The position numbers were made by a program, and so were the translations under genes. A stretch of DNA of 46,540 bases from a virus. Positions 39,479 to 46,540 of this stretch are shown here, piece after piece. The stretch spans positions 1-46,540 of the IMG/VR virus record IMGVR_UViG_3300025151_000065; one strand, given 5' to 3'. Below the pieces are notes generated by a model. The model was given only the letters and a program-made list of their open reading frames with translations, had not been told where the DNA came from and ran no database searches. Each line of letters starts with the position of its first letter. Position 1 is the first letter of the stretch.

Positions 39479-40155
39479 TACTCCTCCTGATATAAGTTAT
39501 TAAAAGTTATACTGGGGTCTAAATAACTTTCATGACCTTCTGCAGAATGCAGTGTTTGTGAAGGAGTAAAATCTGGTGCTCCTTCTCCAGTAACCCACAA
39601 AGCAGGGCTTGTTGCTCTTACTCGATTATTCGGTAATGCAACTAAGTTACCTTTCCATTCACAATCTTCTGTTATATATAAAACATGAGACTGCTTATGT
39701 TGTGCAGGACAATCCGCTATTTCGTTGTTTGTATAGTCTACAGTAAACATATATTTACCAGTATAAAACTTTCCATCTATTTTGCAAAGCCACGGACTAG
39801 AACTAACTCTATCCATAACGATTACAGAATGATCTCTTGATTCACAATCCCAAGGTTGAGCTATATGGTCTTCCATAGGCTCTCCCCACTCTTCTAAAGG
39901 AATATCGGCTACTAAACCTTGTATCGGCATTCTTGCCCACATAGCTCCGCCATGAATATTACCCTCTTCCCAATCGTCGTATTCTGTTTCACAACCTGTA
40001 AACACAACTTGAAAACTTAACGAACGGTCAGGAATAGTATTAACAGCGAACGCAATAGCATGCAAAAATTCTCCGTGGTAGTTACTATGATTAGCAGTAA
40101 ATTCCCTTCTCACCCAACATTTAAAATGTGGAATATTGCTAATTAAATGAGCCAC
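39478..40155 (-). CDS. Conserved phage hypothetical protein
   Basis: A 225-residue protein starting MAHLISNIPHFKCWVRREFT, with ETEYDDWEEGNIHGGAMWAR, WARMPIQGLV, and a late GNLVALPNNRVRATSPALW. The same order is found in marine phage genomes without known function. The tail end overlaps the 39287 gene start. It lies beside the lysis genes; a structural role is possible. Confidence 0.6.
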   Translation of the reverse strand: MAHLISNIPHFKCWVRREFTANHSNYHGEFLHAIAFAVNTIPDRSLSFQVVFTGCETEYDDWEEGNIHGGAMWARMPIQGLVADIPLEEWGEPMEDHIAQPWDCESRDHSVIVMDRVSSSPWLCKIDGKFYTGKYMFTVDYTNNEIADCPAQHKQSHVLYITEDCEWKGNLVALPNNRVRATSPALWVTGEGAPDFTPSQTLHSAEGHESYLDPSITFNNLYQEE

Positions 40156-40272
40156 CTATTTTCTTTTTTTGCGCGTCATTTTTCTTTTCTTAGCACCACC
40201 TTTTTTTGCATATTTAGAGGATTTCATAGCGCCTCCTCTTTTTGCATATTTAGTTTTTTTCATTCCAGGCAT
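40156..40272 (-). CDS. Tiny basic repeat protein
   Basis: A 38-residue protein with a duplicated unit KYAKRGGA/KYAKKGGA and a Lys/Arg C-terminus. Start MPGMKKTK has an AAAGGAGATTAAA site. Highly basic, mostly disordered, and part of the basic-protein cluster between the lysozyme gene and the nuclease gene. Confidence 0.55.
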   Translation of the reverse strand: MPGMKKTKYAKRGGAMKSSKYAKKGGAKKRKMTRKKRK

Positions 40273-40273
40273 T

Positions 40274-40717
40274 TTAATCTCCTTTTAACATTTTTTCTTT
40301 TAACCTGACTGCTCGATTACCTACTTGGGTAGCCCACTTAGAGTCCATCATCTCCTCAGCAGCTTTCTCCCAATCAGACGCTTGAACAGCGGTTAAAAAC
40401 TTAACAAATTTACTTAATCTAGGTAAACCTAAATTAAACGCCATATTAGCTAAAACACGTTGACGAACATCATCTAGTTCTGTCCACCATGCCATGTTTC
40501 TATCTAATTCTTTACATACAATGTCTATATCATTACGAAGACACTCTTTAATTCTTTGTTCTGAAACTGGTGTACCTACTGGTTTACCAAACTCCTCATC
40601 AGTTTCTAATATTAGATGCCCTACTCCAAATGTTGGGTAGCCAAGATGATCTAAATAAATCTCATATTCATAGCCCTCATCCTGTATTAATTCTTTTTCT
40701 AACTCATCTATATTCAT
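40274..40717 (-). CDS. T4-type lysozyme (GH24 endolysin)
   Basis: Start at ATG 40717, giving 147 residues. The catalytic triad Glu14-Asp23-Thr29 is placed as in T4 lysozyme (E11, D20, T26), in QDEGYEYEIYLDHLGYPTFG then VGHLI. The C-terminal LANMAFNLGLPRLSKF is typical of the family. It cleaves the glycan backbone of peptidoglycan to release phages. It has no signal peptide, so it needs the holin for access. It overlaps the upstream gene by four bases. Confidence 0.93.
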   Translation of the reverse strand: MNIDELEKELIQDEGYEYEIYLDHLGYPTFGVGHLILETDEEFGKPVGTPVSEQRIKECLRNDIDIVCKELDRNMAWWTELDDVRQRVLANMAFNLGLPRLSKFVKFLTAVQASDWEKAAEEMMDSKWATQVGNRAVRLKEKMLKGD

Positions 40718-41040
40718 AGTATTGATACCGTAGTTGATCCGTTTGTTGAAACAGAAATTTTTCCAAGAGAAGCCACACCCTCTACTCCATTTTCTGTTCC
40801 CGTATAAATATCTACCCATTGCTCACCTGTCCATAATTGTAGTTGGTCAGTGCTTAGGTTCCAAATAATATCACCTTTTTGAAACTGATTTTCGTTACGT
40901 TGTGTTTCGTTTACAGAAAGCGTTGAGTCTATGTCTACTTTATTAAGACTTAGCTCTAAAACTCTAACCAATCTGTTAAAAGTCTCAGGAGATATTTCTC
41001 CTATAGCGATTGGTAATTTTGTCTCTAATATCTTAGCCAC
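40714..41040 (-). CDS. Hypothetical late protein
   Basis: A 108-residue protein with NQFQKGDIIWNLSTDQLQLW in the middle, suggesting a small beta-rich domain. The start abuts the large 41040 gene by one base and the end overlaps lysozyme by four. A tail-associated or fibre-attachment role is likely but unproved. Confidence 0.6.
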   Translation of the reverse strand: MAKILETKLPIAIGEISPETFNRLVRVLELSLNKVDIDSTLSVNETQRNENQFQKGDIIWNLSTDQLQLWTGEQWVDIYTGTENGVEGVASLGKISVSTNGSTTVSIL

Positions 41041-42926
41041 TATCGCCTACCATTCGGCTGAACATCCATTCTAGTATCGCCTATTCTAAATCCAACCCCT
41101 AGATTATCTCCAGAAGTGTTATCGTCATCAGACTCAACTCTTAACACAACTTGTCTAGCTCGAATTCTAGTATCTATCTTAGATGTACTGCTTGTGCAAG
41201 TAGCTGTGGTAGCCGTTGATAAACTTTCAGCAGGAAAATTTCTAGTTTTCACGACCACATTTACAGTTTGTCCTGTTCCTCCGTCTCCTGTAAATTTTAT
41301 ATCAGGAATGATTCTTCTAATTGATTGAAAATCTTCTCCGTCGGCTAAGTTTAAGTCACTAGATTCTATAAAAACATTATCCATTGCAGCCCCATCTGCA
41401 TCATTACCTGTTTCATGATTATATAAATATCCTACATCGCTTGTGGTGTATGTCGCCATTGGATTATTAAATATGCCTTCATCTATCCAGGCACTTCGAG
41501 TAAGTTCTCCGATTGTCCAAGTTCCGTCTTCATAATTAAATACAACATATTTATCTATAACAGTAGAAGTTCCTGAACAATAAAACCAACCCACCTCATC
41601 AAACTCTTTATTTACAAAACCAAAAGTTTGAAAAGCTTGGCTTTCATTAAGGTCGCTAAACACATAGTTTTGAACAGTGCACGGTATATCTTGTACAGAG
41701 CCGTTGTACGTATAAAAGCCTTTTTTATCCATCCAAAACACTCCTTTAGGAGTATTAATTGCACTCTTCGGAGCAATAAGCCCGACACCTTCATTTACTA
41801 AATTTATGCCAAATGTAAAAGGCTGACCTATAAAACTCATAGAATATAAAGCTGTGTCAGTCCAAATTAAAGTTTCTTGTCTGGCTCGCAAGGCTCCTAT
41901 AATTTGAGACCCTGCGGATAATCGCAAAGATCCTGCTGTGTTTGTTGGTAAAGGCTCCCATTCTGTGACATTTTCTTGATCGCTCCAAGCGACTAACAAT
42001 GGATCTATGCTTCCTGACCTAGAGCTTCCCGATATAGGATCAGTTCCTAAACATATAACGTGTCTGTCTACATCACTGACTAATACTTGTAATGCTTTTG
42101 TTGGTGTCAAGTTTGCTCCTGCTAAATCTGATAAAGCTACAGCTCTAGTAGTTCCTAAAGTAGCTGCGCTTATGTCATAGTAAAACACACCCCCCGATCT
42201 GACGTTCATAACCAAGTCTTCACCAAAATTGTCGTGTGACCACAATCTCAGTTGGTTAGCAGCTGTAACTGCCGTAGAAGATCCCCATGTACCTGCTCCC
42301 CATGTGCTTACTCCCCAACCTGTGGATTCAACATAAACGTCTAAGCCTACATTAATTTGATAAGCACCAACAACTGAAGAACCTCCATTACCGCTGTCAC
42401 TGGCGTTTGCAGTCACAGTTGCATCCGAAGTGTCTTTCGCTGTAATTGTATAGCTATTAGCGTTAACAACCGTTGCTATTTGGTACTCTTGATTTAAAAC
42501 AGCAGCGGTTATATTTCCACCAAGCGTGGCGGCTCCAGAAAAAGTTACAAAATCATTTTGTTGTGCACCGTGAGCTGTGTCGGTTACTGTAAGTGTAGAA
42601 CTTCCGTTAGTGGCTGAAAACGTAACGTCTCCTGCGGCGGTTGTCAGTCTTATTGGTGTAATATCATAAAAGTTTGCACCTTCTTTTATGTAATATTTCC
42701 AAGTAGCTCCTAAACCAAGATACTTAGTTAAAGATAAATCTACCCAAGCATGTAAAGCTCGAACAGTTGACTGATAAGTATTTGAAGTAGCTTTTGCCCA
42801 GCCACCTATTTTTTCTGGTAGTCCTTTACGAAATCTAACAAGGTTGGCATTAAACCAGCCACCTTCGTTAGAGTAATCTGTTCCCTCTCGATTGATCCCT
42901 GGACGAAAAATATACTTCGTTAACAT
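41040..42926 (-). CDS. Large structural protein, tail hub / stabilisation type
   Basis: A 628-residue protein starting MLTKYIFRPGINREGTDYSN then EGGWFNANLVRFRKGLPEKI. The N-terminal pattern pGINre.T.Y.nEGGW.....VRFR.G.PEKiGGW is common in phage tail or neck proteins, some annotated as packaged-DNA stabilisation protein (P22 gp10-like). The body is beta-rich with repeated Thr/Ser stretches. Probably sits near the tail hub or nozzle and contacts the fibre. Family recognised by pattern only. Confidence 0.72.
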   Translation of the reverse strand: MLTKYIFRPGINREGTDYSNEGGWFNANLVRFRKGLPEKIGGWAKATSNTYQSTVRALHAWVDLSLTKYLGLGATWKYYIKEGANFYDITPIRLTTAAGDVTFSATNGSSTLTVTDTAHGAQQNDFVTFSGAATLGGNITAAVLNQEYQIATVVNANSYTITAKDTSDATVTANASDSGNGGSSVVGAYQINVGLDVYVESTGWGVSTWGAGTWGSSTAVTAANQLRLWSHDNFGEDLVMNVRSGGVFYYDISAATLGTTRAVALSDLAGANLTPTKALQVLVSDVDRHVICLGTDPISGSSRSGSIDPLLVAWSDQENVTEWEPLPTNTAGSLRLSAGSQIIGALRARQETLIWTDTALYSMSFIGQPFTFGINLVNEGVGLIAPKSAINTPKGVFWMDKKGFYTYNGSVQDIPCTVQNYVFSDLNESQAFQTFGFVNKEFDEVGWFYCSGTSTVIDKYVVFNYEDGTWTIGELTRSAWIDEGIFNNPMATYTTSDVGYLYNHETGNDADGAAMDNVFIESSDLNLADGEDFQSIRRIIPDIKFTGDGGTGQTVNVVVKTRNFPAESLSTATTATCTSSTSKIDTRIRARQVVLRVESDDDNTSGDNLGVGFRIGDTRMDVQPNGRR

Positions 42927-42934
42927 CTGTCATT

Positions 42935-43111
42935 TTAAAATAATTGTTCTGCTAAAATAGCACCAGCACTTAGTAATAAAGTAACTAAAGTAGCAATAAC
43001 AAAAAGTTCAAGACGTTTTATTCGATGGATAGTTTCTAACCAGCGTTCAGTACAAACTGCTTCGTGTCTTTCAATATGTGCCGCTACTTCCATTACGGTT
43101 TTTTTAGGCAT
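42935..43111 (-). CDS. Small C-tail membrane protein
   Basis: A 58-residue frame from ATG 43111 with a soluble basic N-terminal part and a C-terminal transmembrane helix (FVIATLVTLLLSAGAILA). The start overlaps the upstream stop as TAATG. A holin or anti-holin-like role is possible because it sits with another small membrane gene and lysozyme is nearby. Confidence 0.55.
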   Translation of the reverse strand: MPKKTVMEVAAHIERHEAVCTERWLETIHRIKRLELFVIATLVTLLLSAGAILAEQLF

Positions 43112-43269
43112 TATTTATCTTTAGCTTTGCCTATATTCAAAGCTAAAAAATCTATAACTTTATAAAGTTTTGCTAATAATTTATCTCCTTGAGGAGTTGG
43201 TGTAACCGCAGCTACAAGTGAAGCTATAGCTATAATCGCTGTTACCCACATAAATAAATTAATCCACAT
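43111..43269 (-). CDS. Small membrane protein, holin-like
   Basis: A 52-residue protein starting MWINLFMWVTAIIAIASLVA, a single strong N-terminal transmembrane helix with a short Lys-rich C-terminus. The gene overlaps both neighbours. Size and topology fit a pinholin or regulator of the 38085 holin, but no family is recognised. Confidence 0.55.
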   Translation of the reverse strand: MWINLFMWVTAIIAIASLVAAVTPTPQGDKLLAKLYKVIDFLALNIGKAKDK

Positions 43270-43978
43270 CATTTTCTTTCTCCGTTGTTAATGATTCTAC
43301 TGGAACATCCCAACAATTTAAGTTAGATGCTACTGTTCTTCTTTCACCCTCACCTTTAAAGGGATATACCATGTGCTGTAACCAAGATGGAAATACTAAA
43401 AGTTTTCCTACAGTTGGTTTAATTACAAAAGACTGAGGCGGTCTTAGTCTAGTTGTATTCATCAATTCGTTTCTTCCATATTGAAAAGCAATATAGCCAT
43501 CACAATCACCAGACTCGTTGTATAAAGAATACTCAGGAGAACCTGCCGAGGGTTGGTCTAATATTTGTTGGGGTATTTTTGTCCAACCAGTCGTTGATAT
43601 GCCCATAATGGTTTTAGTGCCATGATCGTGTATAGGGTTATAGTCGCCTTCGTAACTATGGACTGACCAAGTTTCGTCTATTGATACTGCTTTTGGTGAA
43701 TTTAAACTTGCACCTGTATTATTATGAAAAAAGTTTATGTAATCAGCACCGAGACTACACACAAACTCAGAATATTCTTTTACTCTAGAGTCTTCATTAT
43801 TCATCAACAGTTGCTCACCTTGTGATATTTGCCCTACTAAAGTATCAGCTAATGACTTTTTATCTTGATCTTCTTTGTACTCATCAAGATAATCGTTAAG
43901 GTCATTTACCATACTTAAAGGCATTTCTGTTTCCATAACAAAAACAGAGGGCATATTATGTACTGTGACTTCTGCCAT
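43259..43978 (-). CDS. 2OG-Fe(II) oxygenase, TIGR02466-like
   Basis: A 239-residue protein with TWSVHSYEGDYNPIHDHGTK (His117 and His119, or Asp118, as likely iron ligands) and a late LLVFPSWLQHMVYPFKGEGE then RRTVASNLN. The combination resembles putative 2OG-Fe(II) oxygenases of phages, thought to hydroxylate proteins or other substrates. It lies immediately after the tail fibre genes, where the substrate may be a virion protein or fibre. The enzyme class is fairly clear, the target is not. Confidence 0.78.
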   Translation of the reverse strand: MAEVTVHNMPSVFVMETEMPLSMVNDLNDYLDEYKEDQDKKSLADTLVGQISQGEQLLMNNEDSRVKEYSEFVCSLGADYINFFHNNTGASLNSPKAVSIDETWSVHSYEGDYNPIHDHGTKTIMGISTTGWTKIPQQILDQPSAGSPEYSLYNESGDCDGYIAFQYGRNELMNTTRLRPPQSFVIKPTVGKLLVFPSWLQHMVYPFKGEGERRTVASNLNCWDVPVESLTTEKENDVD

Positions 43979-44325
43979 TAACTAGGTACGTTAAAACTAT
44001 TATCTGGTGTACTTTCTGCTGGTGGGTTAGTAATAACGCTATCAAATTGTTGCGCAAATACTGTGTCCCATGTAGATACAGGACATATTGCTACTAAATC
44101 AGCGTTGCTCCAACTACCTTTAGCTTTAAGTGTAAAGTTAGTTGCTATTACATTACCTTCTAAATCAGTGTCTTTTTGATTAACTGTCTTAGAAAATCTT
44201 GATTTATAGTAAGTTGCATCACCTTCATTATCGTTTTCATAAGTCATTTCTATATCCCATCTATCAACTTTGTTATTGCTGTTAACATATGGAATACACT
44301 TTGTTATTGTTTTTGTTATTGCCAT
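43978..44325 (-). CDS. Small hypothetical protein near the fibre
   Basis: A 115-residue protein (MAITKTITKCIPYVNSNNKV and onward), beta-rich by composition. It abuts the 2OG oxygenase gene (one base overlap) and the fibre gene (2-base gap), suggesting a virion role. Function unknown. Confidence 0.6.
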   Translation of the reverse strand: MAITKTITKCIPYVNSNNKVDRWDIEMTYENDNEGDATYYKSRFSKTVNQKDTDLEGNVIATNFTLKAKGSWSNADLVAICPVSTWDTVFAQQFDSVITNPPAESTPDNSFNVPS

Positions 44326-44327
44326 TT

Positions 44328-46540
44328 TTACTCCTTGTTTTCTAATTCTTCAACTCTTGCCGAAAGTTCTTGTACTGCCTTAACCATTAAAGGCATCAAA
44401 GACGCTTCACCAATACGTTGTCTACCATCAGCTTCATCTTCTGTCCACATATCAAAGCCATCTTTTAAGTCGTATCTGTCAATAACTTCCTTGACTTCTT
44501 GTGCTATAAAACCATGATTGTACTTACCATTCATAACTCTTTTTTCAGACTCAGGATTATGTGCCTTCATTTCTGATGGTACGTCTTTAGCTTTTTTCCA
44601 TCTAAAAGTTACTGGTCTTAATTCATTTATAAAGTCTAGTCCAATCTTTTCATCCTCTATATCTTCTTTTAATCTTATATCAGAAGGTGCTGTTATTGTA
44701 GTAGCACCAAAAGCTATATTAGAGTCAGTAGTTCCATCACCAAATGTAAAATTACTATTACCTGAACAAGTTACGTTTTGCCCCATTGCGATTTGATTAC
44801 CACCGCTAGTAGATGAAAGAGAAGTATCTGTTCCTATGCAAATATTTTGACTGCCAGTAACTAGGTTGTCAGCAGCATTTGAACCTATCACAACATTATC
44901 GTTACCAGTTGTTAAAAGGTCTGCTGCAACTTTACCAAGACCTACGTTCCTTGTACCTGTTGTAACAGTATCTAATGCAGCTTTACCGACAGCAACATTA
45001 TCTGCTGCTGTTGTAAGACTGCCCAACGATTCTCTACCTATGGCTACGTTAAAGTTTCCAGTCGTATTAATTTTTAACGCTTCTTGACCCATCGCTACGT
45101 TACCACTCGATGTCGTAAGATTTTCTCCAGCCAAGTAACCTACTAATGTATTTTCTTCACCACCTGTTAAATCTTTACCAGCACCATATCCTACAGCAGT
45201 ATGTTTTTGACCAGCAATAACAGAGTCTAAAGATAAACTTCCTACTGCGGTGTTGTATGAACCTGTGGTGCATGATAGTAAAGCATTTCTACCCACCCCA
45301 ACATTATCATCTGCTGTGGTGTTTGCTGTCATAGCATTAACACCTACTGCTGTGTTGTTAGTACCTGTGGTGTTTGCTTGTAAAGTAAAATAACCAACTG
45401 CTGTATTATCAGAAGCTGTCGTGCTTGTTGACAAAGCACTTCTTCCTATGGCTGTGTTGGTTGAACCTGTAGTGTTTTCTGTTAATGCACCCCAACCTAG
45501 AGCAACATTATTATCGGCTGTGGTATTGTCTTCCAAAGCCCTTCGACCAACTGCGGTGTTATAGTTTCCTGTTGTATTTGAATTTAATGCTTTCGCACCC
45601 ACCGCAGTATTCTCTGAACCTGTAGTATTTGATTCTAAAGAATCTCTGCCCAAAGCAACATTACTTGCACCTGTTGTATTAGTATATAGTGCAGAACTTC
45701 CTAAAGCGGTGTTGTAACTACCTGTCGTATTGTTTAATAAAGCACTCCAGCCTACTCCTACATTTTGTGTTCCTGTTGTGTTAGCAGATAAAGCCTGATA
45801 ACCAACTGCAACATGGTAAGAAGCATCAGTTAAGGCATCTAAAGCAAATGAACCTACTGCAACATTATTAGTACCTGTTGTTAATGCTTGTAAAGCATCG
45901 TTACCAAAAGCTTCATTAGAACTTGCTGTAGTTAAAGAACTTAATGCTTTGTGTCCAACACCTGTGTTATTACCTCCTGTGGTTGCAGCATCTCCTGCTC
46001 TTTCACCTACAAATACGTTTTCTACACCTGTTGTTAAAACTTTACCAGCTTCTTTACCAACAACTGTATTACTGTGACCTGTGGTTGCTGCTTGTAGAGC
46101 ATAATAACCAACTGCTGTGTTGTCAGTAGCAGTTGTTGCAGTTTGTAAAGCATTTGCACCGACTGCAACATTAGTTGAACCTGTAGTGTTTGCCTCTAAC
46201 GCTCCCTTACCTACCGCAGTATTGTATTGTCCTGTAGTTGTTGCTGCTAAACTAAACGCACCTATTGCTACGTTTTCATCACCTGTTGTTAAAGCTGCAA
46301 AAATATCTACACCTAAACCTGTATTGTAGTTAGCAGCATCTATAGTACCAGTCGCATTATCTCCTATCATAAGAGAGCCTGTTCCAAAAGTTTTACTGGT
46401 TATTCCATTATAGCTTGCTGCTGTAGAGGCTCCTGTTGTAGCTAAATCTCCACCAATAGAAACATCATCTGTAACTGTTAAATCATCTTGTACTTTTAAG
46501 TCTACTGTAGAAAGACTTGCAAAAGCGTCAACTACTGCTG
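44328..46540 (-). CDS. Tail fibre with 17-residue repeats and S74 chaperone, 5' end missing
   Basis: The frame is open to the right edge (ATG 46370 is internal), so the N-terminus is missing; about 737 residues are visible. Roughly 30 tandem 17-residue repeats (NTAVG..AL...TTG.. pattern, from about residue 70 to 560 of the visible part) suggest a beta-roll or trimeric beta-helix shaft like YadA-type adhesins. The C-terminus has the S74 intramolecular chaperone: DIRLKEDIEDEKIGLDFINE, then VTFRWKKA, YNHGFIAQEV and a coiled-coil end. S74 domains cleave themselves off after trimerisation. This is the probable receptor-binding fibre. Confidence 0.93.
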   Translation of the reverse strand, partial: AVVDAFASLSTVDLKVQDDLTVTDDVSIGGDLATTGASTAASYNGITSKTFGTGSLMIGDNATGTIDAANYNTGLGVDIFAALTTGDENVAIGAFSLAATTTGQYNTAVGKGALEANTTGSTNVAVGANALQTATTATDNTAVGYYALQAATTGHSNTVVGKEAGKVLTTGVENVFVGERAGDAATTGGNNTGVGHKALSSLTTASSNEAFGNDALQALTTGTNNVAVGSFALDALTDASYHVAVGYQALSANTTGTQNVGVGWSALLNNTTGSYNTALGSSALYTNTTGASNVALGRDSLESNTTGSENTAVGAKALNSNTTGNYNTAVGRRALEDNTTADNNVALGWGALTENTTGSTNTAIGRSALSTSTTASDNTAVGYFTLQANTTGTNNTAVGVNAMTANTTADDNVGVGRNALLSCTTGSYNTAVGSLSLDSVIAGQKHTAVGYGAGKDLTGGEENTLVGYLAGENLTTSSGNVAMGQEALKINTTGNFNVAIGRESLGSLTTAADNVAVGKAALDTVTTGTRNVGLGKVAADLLTTGNDNVVIGSNAADNLVTGSQNICIGTDTSLSSTSGGNQIAMGQNVTCSGNSNFTFGDGTTDSNIAFGATTITAPSDIRLKEDIEDEKIGLDFINELRPVTFRWKKAKDVPSEMKAHNPESEKRVMNGKYNHGFIAQEVKEVIDRYDLKDGFDMWTEDEADGRQRIGEASLMPLMVKAVQELSARVEELENKE
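44890..46330 (-). repeat. About thirty 51-bp coding repeats in the fibre gene
   Basis: The protein repeat is 17 residues, so the DNA repeats with a 51-base period, diverged at most positions but with conserved N-x-A-V-G and T-T-G codons. Period and length give a shaft of about 500 residues. Recombination between units could change shaft length. Confidence 0.8.

Noticed and set aside
1-46540. tRNA or rRNA genes, integrase, attachment site, insertion sequences
   Set aside because: No cloverleaf, integrase motif, transposase or terminal inverted repeat was seen; lysogeny genes are not evident in this window.

Overview
The window is a continuous piece of a tailed double-stranded DNA bacteriophage (Caudoviricetes) genome. 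It is fairly AT-rich, has almost no non-coding DNA, and carries no rRNA, tRNA or cellular housekeeping genes. Every gene but one reads right to left (minus strand), and neighbours overlap by 1 to 4 bases (ATGA, TAATG, TGATG) again and again. The repertoire (family A DNA polymerase, AEP-type primase, tiny Lys/Arg-rich proteins in the structural region, large Gly/Ala-rich virion proteins, S74 fibre) resembles phages of marine proteobacteria. The host is an inference; nothing here names it.

Layout in the direction of transcription. (1) 46540-25212, late genes: a tail fibre with about thirty 17-residue repeats and a self-cleaving S74 chaperone, a 2OG-Fe(II) oxygenase, small membrane proteins, a large structural protein, a T4-type lysozyme, a run of very basic mini-proteins, a thermonuclease, a 3TM holin-like protein, two secreted low-complexity proteins, and five large virion-type proteins. 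(2) 25215-23773: a SNF2-like helicase, the only plus-strand gene, converging on the late genes. (3) 23450-18138, replication: two conserved phage proteins, an SSB-like protein with an acidic tail, AEP primase, AlkB-like dioxygenase, UvrD-like helicase. (4) 18072-10566, nucleotide and DNA modification plus polymerase: conserved phage protein, SAM methyltransferase, a protein of the alpha-glutamyl/putrescinyl-thymine pyrophosphorylase family, thymidylate synthase family enzyme, an Nmad1-like protein, PolA, an HTH protein, a zinc-finger protein, a VRR-NUC nuclease. (5) 10493-768: about 30 mostly small accessory genes, including DUF932 and dUTPase. (6) 500-1: the start of a terminase small subunit gene running off the left edge, where the packaging and head genes probably follow.

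Two layers of regulation can be read. Nine minus-strand promoters share TTTACT or TTTATT, a spacer of 17 (once 18) bases, and a -10 close to TATAAT or TAAAGT. Several have a different perfect palindrome near the start point. Separately, the regions before the terminase gene (501-767) and before the plus-strand helicase (23560-23700) share a 13-base element, GAGAGGGCACGAG, and repeated CTATTAG heptamers, and each is oriented toward its gene. These two sites bracket the whole early region, which suggests a second promoter class or an origin-linked control site.

The most notable biology is a probable thymine hypermodification locus (14205-18072, dUTPase at 3780-4238): enzymes to supply a modified dUMP derivative and to decorate thymine in DNA, next to an AlkB-type dioxygenase. 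The expected 5-hmdU DNA kinase is not in the window.
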